Of a stretch of DNA of 64,000 nt, positions 11,128-22,412 are shown piece by piece. Every line of letters begins with the position of its first letter. The stretch's first letter is position 1. The notes under the pieces were generated by a model that made no database searches, had not been told where the DNA came from, and was given only the letters and a program-made list of their open reading frames with translations. The DNA is from Arachis hypogaea (lineage: Eukaryota > Streptophyta > Magnoliopsida > Fabales > Fabaceae): assembly GCF_003086295.3 (NCBI RefSeq), contig NC_092048.1, forward strand, positions 68,366,841 to 68,430,840. The letters run 5' to 3'. The position numbers and the translations under genes were made by a program.

Positions 11128-12563
11128 AAAGGCAACCTTAGCCTCAGCAAGAGGCAGAGGCGTTCGCCTAGCCCTATCAGGGCCTATCAGAAGATCTGGG
11201 TCTAACACCCCAACAGAATCATCTACCTAACAACCTCAACAATCTGGTCATCTACCCAACAACTCACCCAACAATCTGGGTCATCTACCCAACAACCCAC
11301 CCAAAAATCCATTGAACCAAAATACAACCAAGCCAAACAATCCAAAGCAGACTATGCCATCCCAATCGAAACCCTCCTTGCCTTACAGGACCAGGGTCTC
11401 ACTAAACTCAACAAAAAATCATGGGCTGACATATGCAGTGAGTCAGATGAAGAAATTGACTTATCTCAATTGATATCCCAAGTAGCCAATCGAAAAATAG
11501 TCATACAAACAGGAAAAGAAAAGCTCATGGACCAAACACCCCAAACATCCTCAACCACTACCAAAACTCAAAAAGCCCAAACCAATTACAAGTCTACAAA
11601 CAAAACCGCAAATATTATCCACATAGAGCCTGAATTCTGGGATAGCTCTCCAAACAAAGTCATCCCAAAGATTTTCCCTACTGGGTTCCACTTCAGTCCT
11701 TTAGCACCCAACAAAACCCGCCAATTTTACGAATTCATCTTAATAGATACTGACTCAGTATCTATTAAACATTACAAGGATAAAACCAATCCTGAATTTA
11801 TAACCCATTCAACTATCCAAATTCTCAGAATTTTGTCCCCAAAGCAATTTGGGAACAACCTAAACAAAATTCAAAAATTTTCTCAAAATTATGACCCAAT
11901 AGGTTTTAATTATTGGGATTACATGGAAGCATGGACTAAAGTATTTTGGTTTCAAAATACTCAGTTCAGACATTCATGGTTAATTTACTTTAAAAGAAAA
12001 ACCAATTATGTTTTTCCAAATTGGTTCTACCAATGGTGGGACTTCTTTGGACCAATTCAAGAAATTTTACCTTCACCAACAGATGAAGGGTATAAACTTT
12101 TTCAATCAAAGTAGTCAGAAAACATGTGTTCCTGTAATGTTTAAAATTTTTCTCAACATTTTCATTGGCATGGGTATTCTCATGGCAATACAGATATGCA
12201 AAACCAAACCACCCCAAATCATTTCCAATCCTACAAAGGCATGGTTACGTCAAATGGTGGTCTCAATTTGATGCCTCAATGGCCTACCCAGAGAAGGTCA
12301 GAGAATGGTTCAAATCCAATCCTGAAAGTCAAAAGATTTCAGACCCAGAAACTGCTTTGTTCCTCAATCAAAAAGCCCAAATTGCTGCAGCCCTCGCAGG
12401 AGCTCAATCGAAAGAAACCCTAGCAAAAAATCTTCAGCAAATCATGTAGATGATTGAAGAAGACAGAAAACACAAAGATGATCCCACTTCCACGGCAGAA
12501 TCCTCAAGCGGTTATAACCAGAATGAAGACGACTGCTTTGGAATTGACCTAGGAGAAGATTAG
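11120..12563 (+). pseudogene. Viral ORF4, unknown function (array copy 2), several breaks
   Basis: This is the counterpart of 2882-4329. It has a stop at about 11227-11229, a one-base loss near 11246, an indel near 12112 that closes the aromatic-rich domain, and a further stop at about 12447. The longest open piece is 11470-12114. The same Trp/Phe/Tyr-rich central domain and acidic tail are visible. Confidence 0.7.
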
Positions 12564-13014
12564 TCTTTAATTAGTCTTTAATCTTCGAATTTCATGTAAT
12601 CACAAAACATTGTTAACTTGTACTGTAGAAATGGTGCCGGTCATGTTCACCTGTACTGTAGAAACAGTAGAATCTTCAGCTATATAAGGAAGCCTTGTAT
12701 TCATTAGGAGGCATCCTTCAATTTGAGAGAGAATAGAGAGAAGTTAGAGAGAGAGACTCTGAAAGTTCCCTTGTAAGCTCTCCAGCTCTTCTTCTTCCCT
12801 CTTCTTTTATTTCAATCATTCAATAAAACTTTCAATCAGTTCTTCATTTCCGTGTTTTCATATTTACATTTCTGTAGTTGCATATGTGTGCGGACTACCG
12901 CCACATCTAACTTCATATTAACAATCATATGCGTGCGGACTACCGCCACATCTAACTTCATATTTACTTTCTTGCTCTTGCATCTATCATACTGCATTCT
13001 TACTGACTTCATTT
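12564..13014 (+). promoter_or_regulatory. Viral non-coding region (copy 2), truncated before the primer site
   Basis: The TATA box (12681-12689), poly(A) signal (12822-12827) and duplicated hairpin unit (about 12875-12965) repeat copy 1. Homology ends at 13014, and the next bases are a TA repeat instead of the sequence that leads to the primer site. This is the right junction of the viral insertion. Confidence 0.75.
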
Positions 13015-13038
13015 ATATATATATATATATATATATAT
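13014..13038. repeat. (TA)n tract at the viral junction
   Basis: About 12 TA units sit exactly where virus homology stops. Integrated pararetroviruses, such as rice tungro bacilliform-like sequences, are known to border TA/AT dinucleotide repeats. Confidence 0.75.
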
Positions 13039-13109
13039 TCTTTTTTTTGTTCCCTTTCTTTTTCTTATTTGGTTTTGAGTTTTGACAATGCATTAGTTGC
13101 TTCTTGTAG

Positions 13110-13181
13110 GAACTTGGCATTAAAAGGATTTTCTGGAACACTTTCTCCCTCAATTGCCAAATTGAAATACTTGGTTAGCTT
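13110..13181 (+). pseudogene. Single 72-nt exon-like LRR receptor-kinase fragment
   Basis: A stretch preceded by TTGTAG and followed by GTATGT translates as one leucine-rich repeat (..LALKGFSGTLSPSIAKLKY..). The 72-nt length equals the usual one-repeat exon of LRR receptor kinases, and the sequence recalls the At5g63710-type LRR-RLK group. No neighbouring LRR or kinase exon is recognised in the next 1.4 kb, so it looks like an isolated gene relic. Confidence 0.5.
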
Positions 13182-14575
13182 GTATGTTGTTATTGTCATA
13201 GATTCACATTTTTTATGAGATTTGATAATTCTGATATTGTACGAATCCAAGAATCAGATTACCATAACTTATCTCAAGTAGATTAATGGTTTTAGCTCTT
13301 GAATTTGCAAAAAAAATGATTATTTGATTTAGTGCTCTTAGCTGATTTAAGACTGTGCTAATGCAGAAGATGCCTTGCTTCCAATTCCTAAGGTTTCTAT
13401 GATCTTCTGAGAAAGAGAAAGCATTTCAAGACTCTTCAGACAAAAATACAGCAGATGGTTTGTTTAGAATTAGTAAAGTTGATTCTATCAAGAAACAAGG
13501 TACTTGTGTCTGTCTTTCATCTTGATGAAATATAATTATATAATGCATCAAATTATTTCTTGTCTTTTTCTAGTGAAATTAAAGCTTATATATATATATA
13601 GCTTATGTATGCAGCTCTTCTCCATGCTAGATAATTGGTTTGACTATTACAGGATTGGACTTGTTATCCCTGAATTTATTTGATTTCCTTATTTCAATGT
13701 GGTGATTTATTTTTTATTTGATATATGCTTGTTTCACTTGATTTTATTTATTTATTTATTTATTTGTTGTGTGTGAAAGTGATTTCTTTTTAGCTGGTTA
13801 TTAACTTAAACCCTCCCTTTCAGTTTGGTTATTTCTTTATAATTCTTTCTTTATTTTCTCTATAGGAAGATATTATTCTGAGTTGGGTTTGTAAAGATGA
13901 TTGATCCTTTTAAGCCGAGGTGTTTTCCACAACTTGCTCAGTTTAGTGCATTGCATTTGGCAGGCTATTGCAAAGGTTATTTTGTTGATTGTGATATCAA
14001 TGATTAGTTGATGAATAAGATAGATGCATGACATACATTATTCATCATTAAGATGAAACAACTTTGTTTTTTCAAACATTTTTCCATTGCTTTATTCTGT
14101 GATTCAATTGACTTAAGTGAGTTTGAAATGTGGGAACCCTTCATATATCACTAAATGCATTTATTTTTCTAAATTGTGATCCCAAATTGCAGAATGGAAA
14201 TCCTTATCTGGCCCTTTATCTGAGGTAATTTACAACACTAGTATTGCAAATATTAACCTGAATATTCTTCTTGCTGCCTATATTTTCTTTTTCTCTACAT
14301 GTTCTTTTGCATATTTGTGGATGTGTCTGAGCCTAAGAGCCGAAAAAGAAAGAGCTCAATTTCATTTATCATTGCTTCTAATAACCTTTGCTCTTTGTTG
14401 TTTTTGTTGTAGGTATGAGAAGGACATGCTTGTATTTATTGGCTGCAGTCACAATGTGACTGTAGAAGAAGATGAGCAACTAAGACAACTGAAGTCAGTC
14501 ACTAGAAGGAGAAAGAGATTAATGGGACTGAGAGGAGATTGCTTGGAGGCTGCCCGTTAACTCCTCGCTTCATTG
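13182..14575. other. Unassigned A/T-rich segment with possible gene relics
   Basis: Two stretches look exon-like: about 13895-13985 (reading MIDPFKPRCFPQL.. with splice-like borders) and 14411-14560 (reading ..KDMLVFIGCSHNVTVEED..). I recognise neither family. A (TTTA)n run lies at about 13744-13765. No continuous gene is supported. Confidence 0.35.
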
Positions 14576-15076
14576 TTACTTAGAGCACTTGGTTAATGTA
14601 GAGAAAGGAGCCACGTGAACCAGAGCATCCAACAACTCCAAGGGAGTTGGGAGCACATGAGGAAGGAGCAACAAGAACAGTTTGATTGGAGAGAGGTGCG
14701 AAGTGCACTGGACAAAATAGTAGAGTAAGGCAAATGGCAACAGAGGAACCTTGCTGAATTCAGGCATCTCTATGATGCCAAAACTATCTCCAGGAGGCAA
14801 TATGACATCAACACACAAGCAAAGCTGAATCACTTGTGTAATATCGTAGTCGCTCTAAACTCAGGATACCCAACGTTCATGCAAGGAATGGAGGAGCTGA
14901 GTGCAAGACAAGAGGAAATTCTGGCCAAACAGAAGGAGGATGAGAGGAACTACATGAGGAGGCTGGGATTTTTGAAGCCCAAAGATGCTAAGGCACAAGA
15001 AGGATCCTCCAAGAAGGATGAAGGTAGCTCCTCCCCTTCCAAAAAGAAGGACAAAGGAAAGGGGCCAATGAACTGA
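14576..15076 (+). pseudogene. Env-like ORF tail of an Athila-type retrotransposon
   Basis: The reading is Gln/Glu/Lys-rich and probably coiled-coil (EELSARQEEILAKQKEDERN), ending in a Ser/Lys-rich tail at the TGA of 15074-15076. It resembles in composition and position the C-terminal tails of the env-like ORFs at 43855-44970 and 62126-63246. A stop interrupts the upstream part near 14727. It is followed by about 1 kb of non-coding sequence, a PPT-type hairpin and an LTR, as in those elements. Confidence 0.5.
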
Positions 15077-16004
15077 AGATGAAACTGCTCAAGGTTGTTA
15101 AATCCCATGTTTGACATTCTCTAATTCCTGAATCATGTTTAAGCTTTTGTTTGATTTACTTTCTGTCAAAAATAAATAGTCATGCTAGGGTAGTTTATGT
15201 TTTCTACTTAGTTTTAGTTCATGCTTGAAGTCCTATATAAGTCCTTTAAACTACAAGAAAGAAAATGTAATGTATTTCAAGTCTTTCTTTTTAATATAAA
15301 TAAAGTAGAGCTTGTCTTCATAAGAGTTGCTGTGAGCTGTGCAAAAACAAGAGTAAGAGAAACCAAGACCAAGAGAGATCATTCAACAAACTAAGAAACA
15401 AGGAACTAAGTGTAGAACCTTGAATGAACTAAAAAAAAAAAGGAAAATGAGTCATGGAAAGCAACTAGTCTTAGAAGGTATGACAAGAAAAGGTTAAGGG
15501 GTGCTCCTTGAATATCCATAGAACCAAGAAGTAGTAAGCAACAAAGACCCAAGGCTCTGAGCATCAACTACTAGGATGGGAAAGAAACATTAAAAAGCTC
15601 AAAAAGAGTTAAAGATCCTAGTAGATGCTTGTGGTGAAGATGTGTCAAGAAGAGACCTGGGCAAGTAAATTCTTAGGGGTGCTTCAACACCTAGTACCCT
15701 AAAACCAACTGGTTTGGGAGCGCTAATTGAAAGCTTAATTAAAGGGTTGTCTTGAGACAAAACACTTAGAGTCGTGGTCAAGAAAGCACAACCAAAAAGA
15801 AAGCGAAACAACTCTTACTACTTCAAGGTGACAATCAATAGAAAGGACCCCTGAAGCTTATACTTGAAAGAACCCTCAAAGATCTAAGAGTTCTTTATGA
15901 CATTAAAACATTCATACATGTGTTTAACACTTAGTCCTACCCTTAGTCATGTTGCACTCATTCAAGGCCAAGGTCTCAATTTATAAAAGGCCTACTCACA
16001 TTGA
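15077..16004 (+). other. 3' non-coding region of the left Athila-type element
   Basis: No ORF is supported. The sequence is A/G-rich and contains a stretch (about 15549-15780) faintly similar to the non-coding blocks at 45590-45740 and 63830-63970: a gag-cat style AAGGCTCTGAGCATC box and later a TTGAGAC..GTCGTGGTC box. It lies between the env-like ORF and the 3' LTR. Confidence 0.45.
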
Positions 16005-16040
16005 TTTGCTTGGGACAAGTAAAGCTTAAGTTTGGTGTTG
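16005..16040 (+). promoter_or_regulatory. PPT-type hairpin plus TTAAGTTTGGTGTTG at the LTR junction
   Basis: TTTGCTTG and CAAGTAAA form an 8-bp stem (one G-U pair) around GGA, followed by TTAAGTTTGGTGTTG up to the LTR start. The same module stands before the LTR at 46132-46169, and before env-like ORFs at 43781 and 62053. Its position is that of the plus-strand priming site. Confidence 0.6.
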
Positions 16041-16560
16041 TGATGACTTGCATCATCTACCCTTCTTTCTTGCATAAAGAGGACAATAAAAGAGCATAAA
16101 TCTCATCTAATCATTGTAATTCATACATTATTTGATGAATATTATGGTACATTGCTTTGAGATGAGTTGTGCTGAATTTCAAGTGAAAAAGACTTCAAAA
16201 AGGGGAAAACAACAACAAAAATGAGCTAGGCGTGTGAAGCGGGCGTGCCACTTAGAGCAAGCACCACAAAAATGAACTAGCATGCCACGCCAGGAGCTGG
16301 GCGTGGAACGCCAGTACTAAAATCCAGAGGATAATTCTCAAGCATTCACATGGGTGTGGCACGCCAGAAACTAGGCGTGGTACGCTAGTGCAAAGTTCCA
16401 GAGAGTAACAAGGGAGGACACTAAAAGGGGGCGTGCAACTTGAGCCAAGGGACGTGGCACTTGGTATCAAAGGCGTGGCACGCCAGCACCAAAAAGTCAC
16501 TTGGGCGTGCCACTTGAGAAACCAGGCGTGGCACACCAAGCTTGAGAAATCCACAAATTT
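16041..16560 (+). mobile_element. Truncated 3' LTR of the left Athila-type element
   Basis: It begins TGATGACTTGC directly after the PPT module. From about 16225 it carries an array of GGCGTG..CACGCC palindromes. Homology ends at about 16560, where the LTR of a minus-strand element begins. The missing remainder is not found on the other side, where the flanking LTR has the opposite orientation. Confidence 0.55.
16225..16550 (+). repeat. GGCGTG/CACGCC palindrome array
   Basis: About ten imperfect units of the type GGCGTGGCACGCC are spaced 25-40 bp apart. This is the same architecture as the GGCGTT/AACGCC arrays of the other Athila-type elements in the window, but with a different core. Confidence 0.75.
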
Positions 16561-17981
16561 TAAAAAAATTCTTAGTAGTAAATTAAGTTTAAGAAATTAT
16601 CCCTACCTCAATGTGTAAAAACTCGAAAGCTAGTCAAAAACCCTTTTTCTCTTAGCTCAAAATCAATGGCATCGAATTCAACCATTTTTCGTAATTGCAA
16701 TAGCCATAAAAGCACCATTCAACAATAGTAGCTCAACCTTGAAACATTTAATGTCGCAAAAACCTCAGTAATATATAGAAAAATGACGACTATAAAGGTT
16801 TCGGAGTAAGACAACCTACTGTATTTAGAAAAAAATCCAAAGAACGGAGCGGCTGCAGCTCCGATGATGACATTCGGCGGGCAAAACAGCGGAAGGAATC
16901 CCTAATGGTGACGCAGCAGTTTTGAGATAGTGTATCGGCCCTTCCATCTCGCATGCAACAACACCAACATCCACCACTGTCACCTCTCTCTCCGATCAGA
17001 TCCAACGGTGACAGCGGTGGCAACCCAGCCACAGTAGCGACAAAACGGCGCAGAAAGATCCAGCTCCAATCCGCAACGACATCTTTTTCCTCCTCCGCGT
17101 GCGACAGCTTCGATCTCCCTTCTCCGTTGCGTTCTACTCCTCAGTGACAGACCTCCATTGATGGCGACATTGAAGACCCTGACAACGACGCATGCAATTC
17201 GGCAACGGTGACACTCCATCAATCAGCGACGGCTTCGCGGGCAGGGTGCAACGGCGCAGGCGACGCGACCTCTTTCTCCCCACGTCTCTCACCTGCATCT
17301 CGACAGCGACCATGGAGGCGCGGCAGAACGAGGCTGAACGGGGGTGCTGTAGTTCAATGACGGCGCGGTCGAGGTGGCAACAGCTCCCTCTGGCTCTCTT
17401 TCTCTCTCAGACGCATCTCTGTCTCTCCGATCGCAACCTTCTTCTCTCGTCTCCCTTAATCCGTCTCTGTGTTTGTGTGGGTTTGTTTGTGTGTGTGTGT
17501 GTGTGTTTTGGGAGGAGGAGAGAAGTGAGGCGGTTAGGTTAGGGTGATTTAGAGCAAAATTAGGGTTTCGATTTGGGAATTAGGGTTTTATGTATGAAAT
17601 TGTGGATTTTGGACAATTTAGTAATTTTAATAAAATTAAAGGGTAATATAGTAATTGAAAACTAATTTTGAATCCAATAGTAATATTTATAAAATTATCA
17701 TTTAATCATCAATTTACAAATTATTTTCAACTCGATACACTAATTCAATATTTGGAGATAATCAAATTAATTTTCTTTAAATTATAAAATAGAGCTAAAA
17801 ATCTAATTATTCAAATTAAAGCATATAAAATTCTTATTATCATTCAATTACCAAAGCGTTAAATCATATATAAGAAATTGCTTAATTGATATATAAAATC
17901 TCTTAAAAATATAATTTCAATTAAATATAATAAATTATAAATAAATTTCTTATTTAATTTTTACAAATTCGGGGTCTTACA
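16561..17981 (-). repeat. 3' LTR (truncated) of the minus-strand element
   Basis: It aligns with 20575-23584 outside the hAT insertion, including a GC-rich block (about 16850-17420) full of accidental ORFs and a (GT)n run near 17489. It starts with TGTAAGACCCC on the minus strand. Its inner half (matching 18664-20570) is missing. Confidence 0.75.
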
Positions 17982-17997
17982 TCCTACCCCACTTATT
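17982..17997 (-). promoter_or_regulatory. Polypurine tract of the minus-strand element
   Basis: On the minus strand AATAAGTGGGGTAGGA abuts the TGTAAG start of the 3' LTR, the standard position for plus-strand priming. Confidence 0.7.
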
Positions 17998-18648
17998 AAA
18001 ATTTTCGTCCTCAAAAATTGATATGAAATGGAAAAGGTTTATATCAACTTCACCTTTTTTAACACATTTAAGGAAGAAGCAAAAATATGTCAGCATATAT
18101 ACATATATACAGTTTTCAAATACTTGGATTATCGTATGACATAAAGATACAAGGGTAGAAAGTGTGATTGCAAAGAAAAAGTTACAAGGCAGGTATCCAA
18201 GAAATTTAAGAAGACATATGCAGTTAGGATCAAATGAGAAAGCATATGAACAGGGAACAGGGCTGGAGAATAATCAATTTATTTTTCAAGAAAGAAATCT
18301 GAAACAAGGATTTCAATGTAAACCATGAAAGAACAAGATACGCAACTAAGTAACCTCGAGATGCAACCTCTAATGTTTCCCAAACCCCACGACATTCGTC
18401 ATCTATTAGTTCTATTTCATCCATGACAACCCATTAGTATTCCCATATACATAAATCACTAGTATTAAGTCAGCCAAACTTAATACTAGGAAGTATGCAA
18501 TGATAGACTAACAGCTTTAATCATCAGATAATCATGCATATAAAATTCAAACTCTTGTTATCAGAACAAGTCACAAAGCATGATAGACACTCAGGGTATG
18601 CAATGAAGTATAGTCAGTCCATTTCCAAGACTCTAACAGGAATGAACT
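17998..18648 (-). other. Residual interior of the minus-strand element
   Basis: About 650 bp lie between primer site and PPT. The part nearest the PPT reads GAGGACGAAAATTTT on the minus strand, a sequence typical of the 3' end of Tekay-type pol. No gag, RT or integrase motif is visible. Confidence 0.5.
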
Positions 18649-18660
18649 GCTCTGATACCA
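18649..18660 (-). promoter_or_regulatory. tRNA-Met primer-binding site (minus strand)
   Basis: The plus strand reads GCTCTGATACCA, the reverse complement of TGGTATCAGAGC. It lies 3 bp from the LTR end at 18664, as expected for a Ty3/gypsy element. Confidence 0.85.
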
Positions 18661-20763
18661 TAATGTAACACCCTCACTATCAGAATGTCACACTTCCGGT
18701 TGCGCCACTCTGATAGCAAGAGGTATTACGACAAATTCATGTACTTAATAATAAACTATGAGCCTTTGACTCGAAACCGTGTCGCTATTTTATTTGAAAA
18801 ACTAAAAAAAATTACTTTTACAATAAAATAAACAAGCATATACATAAACAAAACTTCTTACTCAAGTAACTTTACATATTAGATACATACAAATCATACA
18901 ACTCCTATCCTTCTTACAAAAATTCTAATATTAGTAGCGAGGGAAAAAAAATAATAACTAAACTAATACATCCATATCGCATAAGTTAAACTAAAAAAAC
19001 AAACTCTTCATAAGCGTCTTCGTCCGTTTCCTGAAAAGAAAGTCTGTAGGGGAGTGAGAACATCGTCCTCGAAAGGGTTCTCAGTAGAGGATTTTTAAAA
19101 ATTGTCGTAAGAAGATATTATAATTAAAACTATTTTCAAAACAGTGATTATCAACTTATTATTCAAATCTAAAATTCGTATTTCTCTTACAAAAATTTCA
19201 TGTAAAATAACATTTTAATCAAAACTTATCTCAAATCCAGTCAAATCATGGCCTCCGGCCCAAACATAACCAAATCTTGGCCTCTAACCCAAATCAAAAC
19301 AATTCACCATCGAAACTCAATCTCAACATAATCAATCACAAACACAATCAAATTCAAGGCAATCACATATACAGAACAGTTACCAGTTAAACAGAATTCA
19401 TCAAATAAGCAAACTAAAACATTTAAGCACACCCAAACAAAGCACACAAATGCAACATGATGCATGTCTATCCCTAACGCATGTAATGAGCTCATTTGTC
19501 GGTTTCAACCTGCACCCGACGCATTTTGACTCGCAAGTCAAATAAGGCATTCCAACGACATAACCTCTGCAAGGTCCCAAACCTTTGCAGACGCTGATTC
19601 TCCAGCTGAAGTATGCCGAACATGACCTCTACAAGTACTTGTAGGCGCTGATTCTCCAGCTGTAGCATGTGTCTCTTTTTCCTGGAAGCCATTTCATATA
19701 TACGAACGTCCCCGCACAATCATTCACACATAAAACCCACGGGTTAACATTTTCACATTAGCACCTTAACCGCTTACTTTCCGTCACCTTCTCGTGACCT
19801 TTTAACCATTTCATAAATCACATGTGTCGTGTTCTCTTTTCCCCTTCTTTCTTCTTCTTAACAAACCGAACTCAAATCATAACTTATAACAAAGTTTTTC
19901 CTCAAAAGATTGAATTTATAATATTAAACATTTCTTAATAAATCGAATTGAAAACAGGACTCTTTCCGTAATAAATCGAAATCAAATAACATTCTTAAAA
20001 TCATATTTGCTTTTAAATAACGCTTTAAACAAATTTTTAAAGTTTTATAAAAATTTCGGCAGCGTTTCCTCTAAAACTGGGACTTTTGCCACCCTTCAAG
20101 GGTCCCAACCAAAACATTTTCCAACCCTTTTTCAACCATTTCCAATGACTCAAACTAATTCCAAGATAAAAAATCATCTTCCAAAGCTCAATTCATAACC
20201 AATTTCAAATGTTAAAATCATTTCAATTCTCAGAATCATTTCCGATAAATCAGCAAAGTCCATTCCTAATCCCAAATCGTTTCAAATACCGATTCATTTT
20301 CAATATCTAATTAACCCCAAACCAAGAAAATTTTTTTACATAGTATTTAATCAAACCAACTTTCCAACTCAATCATTAAAAACAATCACAATTCGATCAT
20401 CATCGTAACAACCTTAAACCAAGTACAAAACCTAACTAAACATCTTCAATCAAATCAATAAACTATTCAAACTAGCATTTACATTCATTCCAGGCAACTC
20501 AATTCAATTCATAAAACTTGCAAAATCGTAAAAATATAGTTTTCTTACTAATATCGACTTAAAACAATTCTTAGTAGTAAACTAAGTTTGAGAAATCGCC
20601 CCTACCTCAATGCGTAAAAACTCAAAAGCTAGTCAGAAACCCTTTTTCTCTTAGCTCGAAATCAACGGCATCAAATCTGACCATTTTTCGTAATAGCAAT
20701 AGCCATAGAAGCACCATACAACAACAGTAACTCAACCTTGAGACATTTAATGTCGCAAAAACC

Positions 20764-22412
20764 CAAGGTTCTAAAAACCGGTTCGAACCTACAGGTCGAA
20801 CCGATCAAACCGTGAACCGGTGAGTAAGACGGTTCGGTTTGAAGCCATAACCGCTAAATTCAAAAATCGTTCTTGAACCATCAAATCGGCCAAGAACCGG
20901 TCCATTGAACCGAACCGAAACCCGGCCGGTTTTCTAAAATCTTCACAAATAGCACCGTTTTGTTCATTGTGGAAACCTTAACTACGTGAACCTCTTACCC
21001 AAAATACAAATGAAGCACTCTGCCACTCTCTCACTCACGCGACCCTCCTCCTCCTTCGTCTCCAACTCGAACTCCTCCCTTACTCCCACACATGCTTCGT
21101 CCAGCCACCGCCGTCCAAGGCACCGCCTTGCTTGCCGGTCATCTCCGCCGCTATTCGAACTTCGAAGCCATCGTTGTCGCTGCAACTGGTCTCGCCTCGT
21201 TTCTCCATCGCGCAACCACTGTCCCGCCACACCGCCTCTGTTCCACCACGTCAGCCCCACCATCATGCTCCTTGTCCCGCTCTGTGCTCTATCTTGAAGG
21301 ATCTAGTTCGTTCCTTAATTGATTGAGCAGGTAAGTACATTCATCTTCCCCCTTGACTAAGCTTGGTCGAGTTGGATTTTTCACAACGATACTACAATCT
21401 CTGCTCTCTTTAGAAGTTTTTTTATTTTTTTAACTGTAATTGTTGTTTTAAACTTTTAATTGGTTAGTTAATCTATAAATTTTTATCTTGCTTCTTCAAT
21501 TGTTGTTATCGTTAGTCATTACTATGATTTAAGATTATTAATGATCTTGAATATTGATTCTAAGCTCTGGTTCTATGAATTGATTGATTTGGTTTTTATA
21601 TTTCTTGCTTTGAACCTTGCTGAAGTTGTTCTGTTACCTAATTTGTTGGAATTGAACTTGAGCAACAACAAACTAGAAGGAAGCATCCCCTCTGACTTCA
21701 AGTCATTCGGAGCTCTTTATTCTCTTGATCTTATTGGGAATTTGTTGAATGGAACAATACCAAGAGTGCTTAGAGAATTGAAGCAGTTGCAGTGGTTGAA
21801 TCTCTCTCGCAACAATTTTTCTGGCACAATTCCATCCAATTTTAATGGTAGGTCAAGCTTAACTTTGGTCATGTTATTTCTGCTTCTTATCTTTGGATTA
21901 TTAGCACTAACACTTTGTGTGATTGGTGTTTCAAAGAAATGCAACCAGAAGAACAATTTTTCATATGGAGTCATGATAGAAAAATGGCATTTGAAACCAT
22001 CATTAAAGCTGCCAAAAATTTTTATGACAAATATCTCATTGGCATTGGAGGGCAATGATCTATTTACAAGACGGAGTTGCCTTCAGGTATGGTTGTTACT
22101 GTGGAAAAAACATTACATGGAATCAGATGCGGATGATAAGTTCAATTAGAAGGCATTTGAAAATGAGATCAAAGCATTGACAAAATTCAGGCACGGAAAC
22201 ATCATAAAACTATATGGTTTTTGCCAGCATTAACGATTTTTCTTTTTGGTATACAAATTATAATTATGTTTTATTATTTTTATTTATATTGAATTTATTA
22301 TTTATTATAAAACGGTTATTTTGGTTGAACCATGATTGAACCGGTTAAATCTATAAACCAGTAAACCAATAGCCAAAACGATTCGATGACGGGTTTAATT
22401 TTCAGAATCTTG
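20764..22412. mobile_element. hAT-type transposon (non-autonomous) with captured receptor-kinase pieces
   Basis: The ends are inverted repeats, CAAGGTTCTAAAAAC and (reverse complement) CAAGATTCTGAAAAT. The 8-bp duplication CAAAAACC flanks it at 20756-20763 and 22413-22420. The intact related LTR at 16756-16766 shows the empty site (GCAAAAACCTCAG). TIR bases and 8-bp duplication indicate hAT. Subterminal sequence is rich in CCGGTTCGGTT-like motifs. No transposase is seen. The centre carries LRR receptor-kinase fragments. Confidence 0.8.
21610..22233 (+). pseudogene. Captured LRR receptor-like kinase fragment inside the hAT element
   Basis: The reading gives about two and a half plant LRRs (LNLSNNKLEGSIPSDF, LDLIGNLLNGTIP, LNLSRNNFSGTIPSNF). 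A hydrophobic transmembrane stretch follows (about 21870-21930), then a juxtamembrane piece and a broken kinase N-lobe ending in FENEIKALTKFRHGNIIKL..YGFC. Part of the ATP-binding loop can be read near 22050 in another frame, and there are stops at about 22147. The kinase C-lobe is absent. The pattern matches the MIK2/At4g08850 group of LRR-RLKs. It is a captured gene piece rather than a resident gene. Confidence 0.7.

Larger units (their letters stand above)
1..13014 (+). mobile_element. Endogenous pararetrovirus (Caulimoviridae), tandem array of about 1.6 genomes
   Basis: The segment holds a head-to-tail viral array: bases 1-4774 recur at 8237-13014 with offsets of 8234-8238. Reading from the first non-coding region, the order is MP, CP, PR-RT-RH, ORF4 and the non-coding region again. 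Zinc-knuckle CP, DSG protease, YIDD reverse transcriptase, RNase H, a 30K-type MP and a tRNA-Met primer site identify Caulimoviridae; no integrase is seen. The MP-CP-PR-RT-RH order followed by one extra ORF resembles florendoviruses, but here MP, CP and RT are separate ORFs, so the genus is open. A unit of 8.24 kb, less an internal duplication of about 350 bp, fits the family's 7-9 kb. All ORFs carry stops or frameshifts, so this is a fossil. The left end lies outside the window. Confidence 0.93.

Noticed and set aside
1..13014. A functional, potentially activatable virus
   Set aside because: Every ORF has stops or frameshifts, the movement protein is disrupted by a duplication, the RT frameshift is in both copies, and the second copy lacks the primer site.
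14315..14560. Stand-alone gene of 81 aa
   Set aside because: The reading is short, unrecognised, starts in low-complexity sequence and runs into the retroelement fragment; kept only as a possible relic.
16980..17542. GC-rich ORFs on both strands (also their copies at 22605-23150 and 20982-21326)
   Set aside because: The first two sets are overlapping readings of a GC-rich block inside an LTR and its copy, with no conserved domain and no frame preference between copies. The third set lies in the GC-rich left part of the hAT element.
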